From positions 76,904,818-76,968,817 of the forward strand of contig CM031858.1 of NCBI GenBank assembly GCA_018697195.1: a DNA stretch of 64,000 nt, read 5' to 3'. Made by a program: the position numbers and the translations under genes. Positions within the stretch are counted from its first letter, which is position 1. Every line of letters begins with the position of its first letter. Shown here one piece after another: positions 50,596 through 60,626 of the stretch. The notes under the pieces are model-generated. The model was not told the DNA's origin. It was given only the letters and a program-made list of their open reading frames with translations, and did not search any database. Origin of the DNA: Certhia americana (Eukaryota > Chordata > Aves > Passeriformes > Certhiidae).

Positions 50596-50660
50596 AGCAA
50601 GCAAGCAAGCAGGCAAGCAGGCAAGCAAGCAGCAGCAAAAGCAGCGGCAAAAGCAGCGGT
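50596..50660. repeat. GCAA/GCAG tandem array inside the LTR
   Basis: About ten 4-bp units (GCAA with GCAG variants) are followed by two copies of a GCAGCGGCAAAA-like unit. The array encodes Ala/Lys/Gln runs in an artificial frame and is probably a polymorphic expansion within the LTR's U3. Confidence 0.8.
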
Positions 50661-50809
50661 GTATGTCTGTGTCCCTCCAACTGTTATCTGTACACTGATA
50701 ACAAAACCAAAACAAAACTTCCCCGAGCCAGTCTTGAAGAACATCTCCAGCCTAAACAGAACAGACGATTGGGGATACAAACCTCACAACATCACCCCAG
50801 GACACCTTG

Positions 50810-51944
50810 CTTCTGGAACAATTCTGTGTTAGTCTTCTGCTTGCTGGATGGAGTTATGGATATTAATTAAAATAACTGTTGGTATTTATGATGAACAGGA
50901 AAGGATATACTGGTCTTCAAATTAGCCTGGAAATGTAGACTCCCAGTATCTTTGAATTTATGTAAGAAATTTTGATATTAAACAAAGGCCATTCTATACC
51001 AAAGTGTTTGTGAGGTTATACAATTTTTATAACTAGAGAAAAATCAATGACACTAAAGATATAAATTTGGAAGCACATAACAGTGTCAAGTACATCTTAT
51101 TTCTTCCAACTTTGACATTTTGGTTGAAAGAGTAAGAATTTTCTTAGGTAAGTAGAGGCTAGGTTATACAAAGTTTCAGTTAGAAAATAGGTATTTAAAA
51201 AATAATCATCCTCCCAAAGTCATAGTTCAAAACAATGGTTTGAGATTATATTTTTTAAAAAAACCAAACCCCACCCCCCAAAAAAAACCCCCCAATCTTA
51301 GGTATAAAGTAAGCTACATGTGATTATTTATTTCTTAGTTTCGTACAATGACAAATAAATTAGTTGAAATTAAAATTATTGATTAACTGCTCACCTGCCA
51401 GTATTTTTAAGACTATATGAAGAATCTCTACACATCTAAATCCTGTGTCTGAGGAACTTTAGAGTAACAATAATCAGCTGTCTGTACAAACTAGTTCTAT
51501 GTTTAGTCAAGCAGCTGAAAAGCTGAAAACCGCCAATGAAACCTGTTAATTGGAAGATAAGAATAGAAATACTTACCAAACTTTGCTTTTGGGGTTTTCC
51601 CCCTTGTCTCAAAATTGGGAATAAAATGCAAGAATAGGTATAAATTACTGATTCTCAACAAATATTCTTCAGTGATATGTTACTAAATTTAAAAGTGATC
51701 AGAACTGAGCAAAAGAACAGCAAGAAATGCAAAAGCAAATTTTTTTCTGTTATTGAGGAAAAAGGGAGAGTTTAATGCTATTCCATTTAATTTCTTCACA
51801 AGTTTTTGGGTTTTGTCTGTTATATTTAATTTGTTGTTGGGTTTGGGTTTTTTTAATTGCATTTTCTAGTGAAGAACATGTTTTATAGAAAAGTATCTTG
51901 CCTAGCACACTACCTTTCTACCAATTAATGATCCAAGGAAAGTC
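50810..51944. other. AT-rich non-coding DNA, no gene seen
   Basis: Separates two LTRs. It contains an A/C tract at about 51257-51293 (AAAAAAACCAAACCCC followed by C6 and A7 runs) but no gene or recognised repeat. Confidence 0.55.
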
Positions 51945-51950
51945 ATCTAT

Positions 51951-51994
51951 TGTTGTATCCCTTTTGGAATGTTCTCCCCCAAAAGCCCCTCCCC
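51951..51994. repeat. Left arm of LTR terminal inverted repeat (U5 end)
   Basis: 44 bp, complementary to 52242-52285 at 42 of 44 positions. The mismatches are at arm positions 29 and 31. It replaces the U5 end seen in the sister LTR. Confidence 0.9.
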
Positions 51995-52086
51995 GATTTA
52001 GGGGGAGTATTGGAAGAGGGGAACTACAAAATAGGGTAGAGAGAGTTATAAAAGAGGCTCCTTACCCCAGGATGTATTCCAAGGCC

Positions 52087-52092
52087 TTTATT
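52087..52092 (-). promoter_or_regulatory. Polyadenylation signal AATAAA of ERVK LTR copy B
   Basis: Minus-strand AATAAA in GGAATAAAGGCC, the same context as copy A. Confidence 0.6.
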
Positions 52093-52144
52093 CCATGAAG
52101 GAGATCCGGAGGCAAGAGAGGGAGGTCACATGGGGGGAGAGGGG

Positions 52145-52152
52145 TTTTTATC
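52145..52152 (-). promoter_or_regulatory. TATA-like box of ERVK LTR copy B
   Basis: Minus-strand GATAAAAA, conserved with copy A. Confidence 0.5.
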
Positions 52153-52241
52153 ACCTTTGGGGTCGGGGTCAAGTTACCTGTCCGATGGCCATAGGTCAGG
52201 AGACCAGGGGGCAGGTAACCCAGGCCCGGTTACAGTTTCTG

Positions 52242-52285
52242 GGGGAGGGGCTTTGGAGGGAGAACATTCCAAAAGGGATACAACA
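52242..52285. repeat. Right arm of LTR terminal inverted repeat (U3 start)
   Basis: 44 bp corresponding to the normal U3 start of this LTR family (copy A 40565-40608 is similar), here mirrored at the other end of the element. Confidence 0.9.
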
Positions 52286-54576
52286 ATCTATTAGCACTGC
52301 TCTGACTCGGTTTAATCAGATGAATCATAGGTATTGACAGGAATGTTTTGCTTGACTTTTTCAAAGGCCATTATGTTACTTGAGTTCCAATCATTCACTA
52401 ACTACAGTCATTAATGTTTCCTTCATGAGACTGCAGGATGTAGAATGAAAGCTATTGCCATTAACACCTTGGCTCTATTCCCTTATTTATTGTTGCATTT
52501 TATACTGATAAATTTCAGGCAAGCACACAGGAACACCCACTCCTTACTGAAAGCTTCAGAAACTGAGATTTAGGTGGTGTGTAGTACAAAAATAAGGAAT
52601 CTAACTGTTGCAGCTTACTGTAAGTATGCTTCATCTGGAAGATAAAGTAAAATCATGGTCTATACCAATTTGGTTGGAGCTGTTACTAATCCTATTGCCA
52701 TCTGTGTATGGTTTGTAGCATAATAGAGGGTGTCCTTTCCACACCTTGAATGAAGTTATTTATCTAAACCATAGATTTGAAGCTCTGTCTAGACTTGAAA
52801 AGGCACATGTGCATCACATCTTAGAAAATGGAGTACTTGGGTGGATAATAGGATGATTTAATTGCATTCATTATCCTTGTCATGGTTTGTCTCTGGGGAA
52901 AACGCTACTCAGTTTTCTGGATTGGTTTCAAGATACAAGTGGGTTTTCTTTGTGGGTTTATGTTTGGTGGTTTGCTTTTTGATCATTTGTCATTCTTAAT
53001 AGCTGTGCTCCCTCTTCTACTTAATTTTCCCTTCATCACTGTGAATTGCTCATTTATTTTGAGGTTGTGAGATAGTGATGTATGAAATACTCCTCCCAAC
53101 AGAAAAGATAATTATCTTTGACCAAGAAGCACCTGAAGCTTGAAGGATGCTGCAATAGTGACATCTAACAAGTTGATACAAGTCTGTGTTTGGAACTGGA
53201 AGAGAAAATTTGCTTAGCTGATGAAGTTAGGAATATCAAGACTGTTTGGCAAACAGTATTTTTCTTATTATAGCATCAGAAGGCTACCTAGGATGTTTAG
53301 TTTGTTTCAATGAATTGATTAATCAGTCTAAGGAGGTAAACAGCTATCTTTTTGGAAGAGCTGTAAACTCAAAGGAGGAGAAAATAAGTCAGTATTTCAC
53401 CTTTGGTCTAATGATAACAAGTTGCAAACACTTTAGAGAAATTTCCTTTTAAAAGAAGAGAACAAGAATAAGCAAATGTAGAGCTGCCTTATTTTTTCCA
53501 GAGTAGAACTGCTGTCATCACATAGAAATTAAATCTTTGTTCTTACTATTTTCTGAAACAAGCTGATTACTCAGTGGCTGTGAAGAGTAATTTTCATTAT
53601 TTATAATTAATTTGTTATTAATATAAACTCTTTAAGGAAATAATCCACCACATTTTTAATTGCATATAATTTTTTAAATATTTCGCTAGGATGTTCCCAC
53701 AGTCTACAAATTATATTGGTAATTAATTGAATTTTGATTGCTATAAATTGATGTATTTGTATTGATCTCAAAATTAGTATTTTTAAATTTAGAAGTATAA
53801 AAAAGCATGTTGTTTTAAAGTTTCCACTATATGTTGAAGTGTATTTTTTGCATTTATGCATGTTTTATCCAATGTGCTGTCCAAAATATTTCTTCCTAAA
53901 TTTCTATTTTAGTTCAGTCAGCAAATTAGCCTCATCCAATTGTTTAATTTCAATTTTATTATTGTAAGTTTGTGATGACAATTATCTTCTCTCAATAAAT
54001 TAACGTATTTCTGAATATTATTGACATATTTTTTCTTTAGTAATTTTTAATGAAAAAAATAACTTCCAACTCCACTATTTAAATTTTATCCATTTTTCTA
54101 CAAGGATGGATCAAATATAGAAAAACATTTTTACTGCTAGAAAAAGACAAAAAAATGTGATATATATTTATTATTGAAGAATTCAGACCAGTTATATCTG
54201 CAGTCACTTCAAAGTGTGTACTTCAGATGTCTTAAATAAGGAAAATAATTTGTAAACTATTCAAATGAAAGAAAATCTTTTCAGCTATTAGTTGATATAT
54301 TTTTCTTACCTTGTACATTGAATTATAAAATGAGAATGTTGTTCCAATAAATTCATCTTACATTTTTTTAAAATAACTTATTTTGCTTTAAATGTTTGTA
54401 ATAGAATGAAATTCAGCTACAGTCAGTGGTAGGAAAAAAGAATTAAATTTAATTTTTAAATTTATTTACTTAAGAAGAATTGTGATGGGTTCTTAAGTAG
54501 GAAAGTAGGGTTTCCTTTGTGATTTATTAGATTTTCTTTGAGCAACACCAAGATCTGCACTGGATGTTTTTTAGAA

Positions 54577-54595
54577 TTTTTTTTTTTTTTTTTTT
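54577..54595. repeat. Poly(T) run, 19 bp
   Basis: Uninterrupted T19 with no recognised retrocopy adjacent. Confidence 0.8.
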
Positions 54596-54768
54596 GTTAC
54601 TTAAGACACTGTATTGATTTATTATGTTACTCATGTGCCATTTCATTAAAAAGACACTGAATGATTAAAATTCAAGTGAGAAATTGTTAATTTTTTTTAA
54701 ACTAATGTCAGAGTTCTGGGAAAAATTTTGGATTACCTATTGCATTCATCCCCTATAAATTCTATAGT

Positions 54769-54786
54769 TATGACCATATGGTCATA
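54769..54786. repeat. Perfect 18-bp palindrome
   Basis: TATGACCATATGGTCATA is its own reverse complement with no spacer. It contains the half-site TGACC/GGTCA as an everted, closely spaced pair. Symmetry ends at both sides. Confidence 0.8.
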
Positions 54787-57172
54787 TGGATGCAATCGTA
54801 GGCTTTGAATCTGCATTCTGTTTTCAAGTGTGCTAAAATTGTACTGACACCTCATATAGCTTATTTAAGCAAAAGGCATGCACATATGGCAAGCATAGTG
54901 TGAAGAACGATTTTGTAACCAGTTCTCATGCACAGTGCTGTACTGGGCTCAGTCAATCAACACCATCCTGGCAGAGTGGCAGAGCAGAATCTGCAGAGCG
55001 ATTGCACTCCAGCGCTGCGTATTGTCCCACGATTGAAATGACTATTTTACTACTTCTAGATAAAATGAATTCTTCATCTACATTTTCATTGCACACTTAG
55101 CTTGCTCTTGGCCTGTTTTCCCTTCTAAATGTGGTTTAGCAAGGCTGCCTTCTCCCTATTTGCCAGTCCCTCCTGAATTGATTTGCCAGTATGTAGTGAA
55201 GGTCAAAGTAGGGAAGTCTCGAGGGTCATTAGGTTTGTATGTGGTTTGTAGGGAAAGTGGTTAATGGGTTGGATGTGGGAGCAGTTTTGCCGTTCCCTTG
55301 AGGGGAGGACAGACAGGACAGGACCTGAGCATCACACATTGTATTCCTAGCAGCTAATCAACCAGCCACTGTATTTTGTCTACTACCCTTTCAGTGCACA
55401 AATAGCTGCAGGCACAGCATGTGCAATCTTTTGTTATGAAGGGATGTAGTAGGGATGTTGGGGAGCTGATGTCATTGTCATAAAAATAAGAAAAAAACAC
55501 AAGTCTGTTGGAAGAATAATTTAGATATTTTTCTCTGTCGAACAACTTGTTCATGCTGTGTTTTTAGTGATGACTGCCAATGTACAGGTATCAAAAAGCC
55601 TCCAGTGCTTTCACTGGACACACCATGTAGTTTTTAAAGAAAACAGGCCTACAGAATTGGCATGTTATAGCAAGTTTTTTTTTCCATCTTAAAAAATGGG
55701 CAGGTAACCTACATTTTCTCCTTTTAAGTATGTATACAAAGTTTTTAAAATGAGATGTATTTTTTAAAAAACCTTAAATGTGCATAGCAGAATAGAATTC
55801 TAGGGAGAGAAAAATTGAAGAAAGGGAGATCAGTACATTATGAAAATGTGTGTCATTTGGAGGCAGGGAAAGATATGTGATATTGGGGGAGAAATTTTTC
55901 TGTGTAAGATTTGCCTTCCAAGACTGAATTCAGCTTCTGTAAAACACATCTGAGAAAATGTGCCTCAACTACTCAGTTCTGGACCCTTTTCATCTATTGT
56001 GAGGCAGTACAGAATATCAGAACTGTAGGGGTAACATTGTTCTGAAATTCTTGGGAGGCAGAACTACAACTTTAGCTTCCCAGTTAAAAAGGTGCTTAGG
56101 GTCCACCATGAAGCTGTTTCAAATGTTTACCAAAAATCATTTTTGCTGGAGAGGTTGGCTATAGACTTTCTGTGTGATAGAAAGATATAAGGAATTTGTC
56201 TGACCTGTTACAGATATCTGTTTCTCTCTGCTGACCCTAAAGAGGGTCTAAATGACTGGCTACTTGAGACATTTTAAAGGTCTAAATTTTGTCAGATTAA
56301 TCCATCTTCAGTCTATTCAGCTGCTTCAGGGAGACTGAAAGTATGTGTGTAAACAGAACCCTTATCAGATTCTATTTTCCAAACCCTTTGAATGAGCTAA
56401 TAATTATAACAATGTTATGAGTAAATTCAGGTACTTAGATTATATCTAAGAAGTTTCTTACTAACATGAAGACAGTACAAAATTTAGGAGCTATAGCAGC
56501 AAGAAAATGAATCACTAGAGGAATCAGAAAAATTTACTCAAATTTATTTTTTTGTTAAGATTTGTGTTAAGATATTTTCCATTGTTTCAGTACCAGTGAG
56601 AACTTTGAGACATTGACTCTTATAAGTCTTTATAGTGCTGAGTTATATGAACTCACAGGGGATACTGTAATGTACCCTGGGAGTTCTACATCCTTAGTAA
56701 AACCAGAATGAATCTAGACTTTCATCTTTCTTTTCTTAAGAGATGCACCATATTTTTGCAGTTCTCACATACTTTTTGTTTACATTATCCAGTTGAAATT
56801 TTATTTTTTGATATTTTCAGTGTTGTAGGGTAAGAGAAGAACTTATATTAATGGTTTTCATATGGTGTTCACTATCTTGGCAGTCCTTAGGATGAAAAAC
56901 ATCCCCTTTACCATGCAGATGAAAGTTGTACTGTATTGCTGTATTTTTCCCAATAAGTGTTTACTCCTTTATAAAAAATAAAACAGCAAAACAGTAGCAA
57001 GTTCTTGGCCTATGATTTTTATATTCTTCTGTAGAAAATTAAGAAGTACTTCAGCAAAAATATTGTGCCTAATAACTTTTATTCCTACTTGCTACTGGTA
57101 TTCCAGAAGCACAACAGTAGGACAGGAGATATCTTAAACAGCAATTCTTACAATAACTCAGACTTCTAATTT

Positions 57173-57187
57173 AAAAAAAAAAAAAAA
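57173..57187. repeat. Poly(A) run, 15 bp
   Basis: Uninterrupted A15 with no recognised retrocopy upstream. Confidence 0.75.
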
Positions 57188-58859
57188 GATAATTAAATAT
57201 TTTCTCTGTCTACAGTCATCATATCTGCAGAACTATTTGGAATCAATTGTGCTTGGAAGTTCTATGCTCTTATTTCAGAGAAGATAAGACCAGCTTCCAA
57301 AGTGCACAAGAATTTTTTTGAGATTTTGCAAAAATGGCATTTGAGTTGTCAACAGTAGCAAAAAAAAAATGGAACTAGACAGAGAAGGTGTAATTAGATG
57401 ACCTAAATATTAATTTAAATTTCTCTTTGAAGACATAATTTTTCCATCATGAATGTGAGAGTTCAATGCAGCAGGTGGTGATGAATTTTTTTGTTGTGCC
57501 TTTTGCCAAGCTTATATGATTTTATTTTACATAAGATTTTAGTAAAGGTGGATGTCAAACCCATGTTACCTACAGAAATGAAAGAATGCTAAGAACACAA
57601 CTGTTTCATTCAAAATTATCAGCATGCTGTTTATGTAGTTTGGGAGTACGTGTTTTAAAATGTGTGTGGATGTAAACAGAAAACAGTTTGTTTGGCGTAT
57701 TTATGTTTGTCATGTGATTTCAAGAGAGGAAATAGTAAAATGAAAAAAAAGTTCTCTCTGCCAGAACACAGTCACTGGCTGTATTCTCTGCCCCTCTTGT
57801 ACACATATCCTTCACAAATCAGATATAGTACCCTGGCTGAGGTGATAATTCATTGGTCTGCTGCTATATTGTATATCCCTGATGAGGGAGTCACAATCAG
57901 CTTGCAACTGAATAATAATATGGGTAACTGCAGTTGTTGCAAAACTTAATACATAATTAAAAATGCTCAGTGAATACTGGAGGCTTGGTGGTTTATTTTT
58001 TCCTTACATTGAGCAGTTCTCGCATTTTTGCAAAATCAGTGTAAAACGTCACAGTAATTGAAAAGTGTCGGTAGCTTGCTGGGTACAGAAAAAGTTCTTT
58101 ATGCTTTGAAGTTCCCTGAGTGCTGGTGCAGCACTTTGAAAAATTTCTTAATGACAGAGTAGCAGTTCTTGAACTAGTGATTTGGGAGTCCCCTGCTAGC
58201 ACACTAATGATTCAGACAGCAGCATTAAATCAGTTGCTGTAGTTTAAGTACTTCTTGAATGTACATGAAATCTCACTTTATTGGGAATTGAACTAACTAC
58301 CTGCAGTCTGAAAAGCAATAAGTTGTGCACTTAAGCAAAGGTGAATTACTAATAAAGAGAGAGCTTTTTCCAGTATATGTTTTTTGAAAGCTCTTAGCTG
58401 TTTGGGTAGAAGGATGGTACAGCAGTTGTTGAAGCTTCACATGTTGTACCCTACCAGTCCCTGGAGAGATCTTTTTAACAATCTTCAAAAATAGTGATAC
58501 AGAAATACCATGATAAAGGCTTTTGGAAGACACAAGAGGCAACAATTCAACAGTATTTCACGGATACATTTAATTTCCCTGATCTCTTCAGCAGCTGCAT
58601 TCTTTTTTTTGCTCTGACACTGACTTTAGAATAAAATGAGGATGGTACTACCAGTACAGAGTCTACCTTCTGCCTATGTTTATTTCCTTCATGTTTTACC
58701 TAAATGTTATTAAAAGCTGTATGTATAGTTTTGTGAATTTATTACCCAGGGGTTACACTACTGAGTAGACCATGTGGTAAATACTTTATCTGTTTTAGAT
58801 TTTATTGTTCTCAGTCCAGACCTACATCAGAAGGTCAGCCAAAAATATCTGGAACAGTT

Positions 58860-59205
58860 CATAAGTGAGCTAGGATCTCCTGAGCAAACTCAAACACAAA
58901 AAGGAAGCATACTGAAGTTGGAAGCAGGGACAGATGATCTGGAAGGCAGCGTTTGAGCAGAAATGCTGTTAGAAGGGACAAAGCCCAGACCGAACAGAAT
59001 CTGATCAGCAATATCAAAAGACAATGAGCAGGATTTCTACGTGTATATAGGTGATGAAAGCAAGAATAGGGAAAGTGTGGGCCACTGCTGAGTGAGGCAG
59101 GGAACTTGCTGACACAGGACATGGAATAGGCTGCTATAACTAATTCCTCTTAGTTTTAACTGGCAAAACCATTCTTCAGAAATCTTAATTACTGAAGGCA
59201 GATGA
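58860..59205 (+). mobile_element. CR1 LINE ORF2, left half (split by an LTR insertion)
   Basis: Old CR1 sequence from the region between endonuclease and reverse transcriptase. GATGATCTGGAAGGCAGCGT, GGGACAAAGCCCAGACC, GGGAAAGTGTGGGCCACTGC and GACACAGGACATGGAATAGG follow the CR1 consensus order. The frame is destroyed by substitutions and stops. It is interrupted at 59210 by the 718-bp LTR and continues at 59934 with GGTCAGGGACTATTTAAG-type CR1 sequence. The left edge near 58860 is uncertain because the alignment to remembered CR1 sequence fades there. Confidence 0.75.
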
Positions 59206-59210
59206 TCAGG

Positions 59211-59928
59211 TGTTGGGGGTTGGGTTGATTTCTTATAGAATTTTTTCCCAGAAGTTGCTAAGAAGCTAATGGCTGGGTGCTTTTCGGTACTTATGGGTGC
59301 TCGGGAACAAACAAAGGAAGCAGCCAAGGCAGAGACATTGATTCCACTTCGCTGGGGGCAGTTTTCTGCTCTGGGGGGGACGGCCAGGGCTGCTCGTCTC
59401 GGCGAGGCAGAGAGCTCTGACTTTTCCCTTCACCTCGGACTCCGTCGGACCACCGGTCTCTTCGTGTGTCCCCCGGGATTTTGGGAACCCGTCTCCTCCC
59501 TGCCCTGCACCCACAGTTTCTTCAGTTCTGCTCGAGGTCTCCCCACGCTGTGTTTCTACAGCCCCTGCCAGCCGGGACACTTTTTTCCAACAGCTCCAGC
59601 CACTGTGAACCCTCAGAATTATCTCACGCTCCTAGAGCTGCCGCTAGCCTATTTGCTTGTGACGGTACTGAGGGGGGTGGGGGGGTGTTACCAGAGGAAG
59701 AACTGTGACTGACTTGTTGTTTTGTTTTTTTTTTTTTACCTCCTCTAGTTCTGTTTGTTGTCAATATTGTAATTATTGTGAATTTACCTTGTTAGACTAA
59801 CTAGTAAAGAACTGTTATTCCTACCCTCCTTATCGTTGCCTAAGGCCTCTCTTTCAATTTTGGAATTATAACAAACCCCAAGGGAAGTTTCCCTTTTCTT
59901 TGGTCCCTGTCTTTCCAAAACCAAGACA
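59211..59928 (+). mobile_element. ERVL-type solo LTR, 718 bp, nested in CR1, TSD TCAGG
   Basis: Begins TGTTGGGGGTTGGGTTG and ends CCAAAACCAAGACA. A perfect 5-bp duplication TCAGG (59206-59210 and 59929-59933) flanks it. CR1 sequence resumes directly after the duplication, so removal of LTR plus one TCAGG rejoins a continuous CR1. This gives independent proof of the boundaries. The interior is GC-rich (59330-59700) and its right part contains AGTAAAGAACTGTTATTCC, a U5 motif of songbird LTRs. I see no clean AATAAA. Orientation is taken from that U5 motif near the right end. The 147- and 104-codon open frames within it lie on opposite strands and are incidental. It is younger than the CR1 it interrupts. 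Confidence 0.92.
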
Positions 59929-60626
59929 TCAGGTCAGGGACTATTTAAGCAAATTGGACACACATAAATGCATGGGCTATGATGGTAGGTTATGTTTGAC
60001 CAAACTGATAACCTTGCATGTGAAAATGACAGTCTCACTAGATGAGTGTAGAGCAGTGGGTTATCATTGAGGCTGCGTAGGCATCAACAAGGTTTTTGAC
60101 ACTTTCCTGTAGGATCCTCATAGAGAAGTTGATCAAATATGGATTGCATGAACAGACATTGAAATGGACTACAAATTGTCTAAAGGCCCAAACTGCGGTG
60201 GCCAGTGGTATTAATTCTAGCTGGGGGTCAGTAGCTGGCAGTGTACCCCAGAGGTCAACACTAGGTTCAGCCCTCCTTGCTATCTTCATTAAAGATCTAG
60301 ATGATAAGGCAGAGTGTAACCTCAGCTGGTTTGTTGATGTCACAACATAGGGAGGAGAGGATAACCAGAGGTTGTGATAACATCGAGAGGAACCTGGATA
60401 GGTTGAGAAGTGGACTGACAGGAGCCTCATGAAGTCCAATATAGGTAAATATAAGGTCACACACAGGAGAAGGAGTAAACCAAGGCAGTGTAGGGAGGCA
60501 GTATGTGTGAGGGGGGCTGCTTAGCTGGAAAGCAGCTTGGAAGGAAAGGAACTGTAGGACCTGCTGGACAGAAGGTGAAGCACAAAGAGGGCCGACGGTG
60601 CCCTGGGCTGCTTTAGGAGTGTTGTT
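59929..60626 (+). mobile_element. CR1 LINE ORF2 reverse transcriptase, right half (dead)
   Basis: Continues the CR1 split at 59210. The frame from 60096 shows ILIEKLIKYGLHEQTLKW, then SVPQRSTLGSALL at 60240-60278 ([13 protein letters not shown] in active CR1). The catalytic box is FVDVT at 60330-60344 in place of FADDT, so the second aspartate is lost. A stop follows at 60348-60350. Further 3' the CR1 order is still traceable (GAGGAACCTGGATAGGTTGA, CCCTGGGCTGCTTTAGGAGT) to about 60626, then it fades. The 3' UTR terminus is missing, so the copy is truncated at both ends. It is clearly older and more diverged than the copy at 8399-9522. Confidence 0.88.

Larger units (their letters stand above)
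50186..50804 (-). mobile_element. ERVL-type solo LTR, 619 bp, TGTCCTGG...CCAGGACA
   Basis: The termini are perfect 8-bp inverted repeats: TGTCCTGG at 50186 and CCAGGACA ending at 50804. A minus-strand AATAAA at 50316-50321 (TTAAATAAACAGG) places U3 on the right and R-U5 on the left. The flanks TCTTG (50181-50185) and CCTTG (50805-50809) match at 4 of 5 positions, compatible with an ERVL-style 5-bp duplication with one later mutation. Inside U3 there is a GCAA/GCAG tandem array (50596-50660). Long open frames on both strands (140 and 181 codons) lie entirely within the LTR, include the repeat array, and are not regarded as genes. The low apparent decay and sharp ends suggest a fairly young insertion. 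Confidence 0.82.
51951..52285 (-). mobile_element. Compact ERVK solo LTR, copy B, with 44-bp terminal inverted repeats
   Basis: A 335-bp LTR in minus orientation. AATAAA is at 52087-52092 and a TATA-like GATAAAAA at 52145-52152, both on the minus strand. It is flanked by a perfect 6-bp duplication, ATCTAT (51945-51950 and 52286-52291), typical of ERVK. It matches copy A (40565-40897) through U3, R and most of U5. Unlike copy A, its last 44 bp (51951-51994) are an inverted copy of its first 44 bp (52242-52285), identical at 42 of 44 positions, both starting TGTTGTATCCCTTTTGGAAT. In copy A the corresponding U5 end is unrelated to its U3 start. Because the duplication abuts the inverted ends, the structure existed before integration. 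Open frames inside (66 and 80 codons) are incidental. Confidence 0.92.
52292..58859. other. AT-rich non-coding DNA, no gene seen
   Basis: No coding region or transposon recognised in 6.5 kb. Two slightly GC-richer patches (about 54930-55030 and 55150-55330) match no family I know. An 18-bp palindrome is at 54769-54786, a T19 run at 54577-54595 and an A15 run at 57173-57187. Open frames reach at most 95 codons and look like chance. Confidence 0.55.

Noticed and set aside
50235..50832. 140- and 181-codon frames on opposite strands
   Set aside because: Both are within a solo LTR and cross its GCAA tandem array. The Ala/Lys/Gln or Leu/Ala runs come from the repeat.
59266..59712. 104- and 147-codon frames on opposite strands
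   Set aside because: Contained in the nested GC-rich LTR, with no domain and mutually overlapping.
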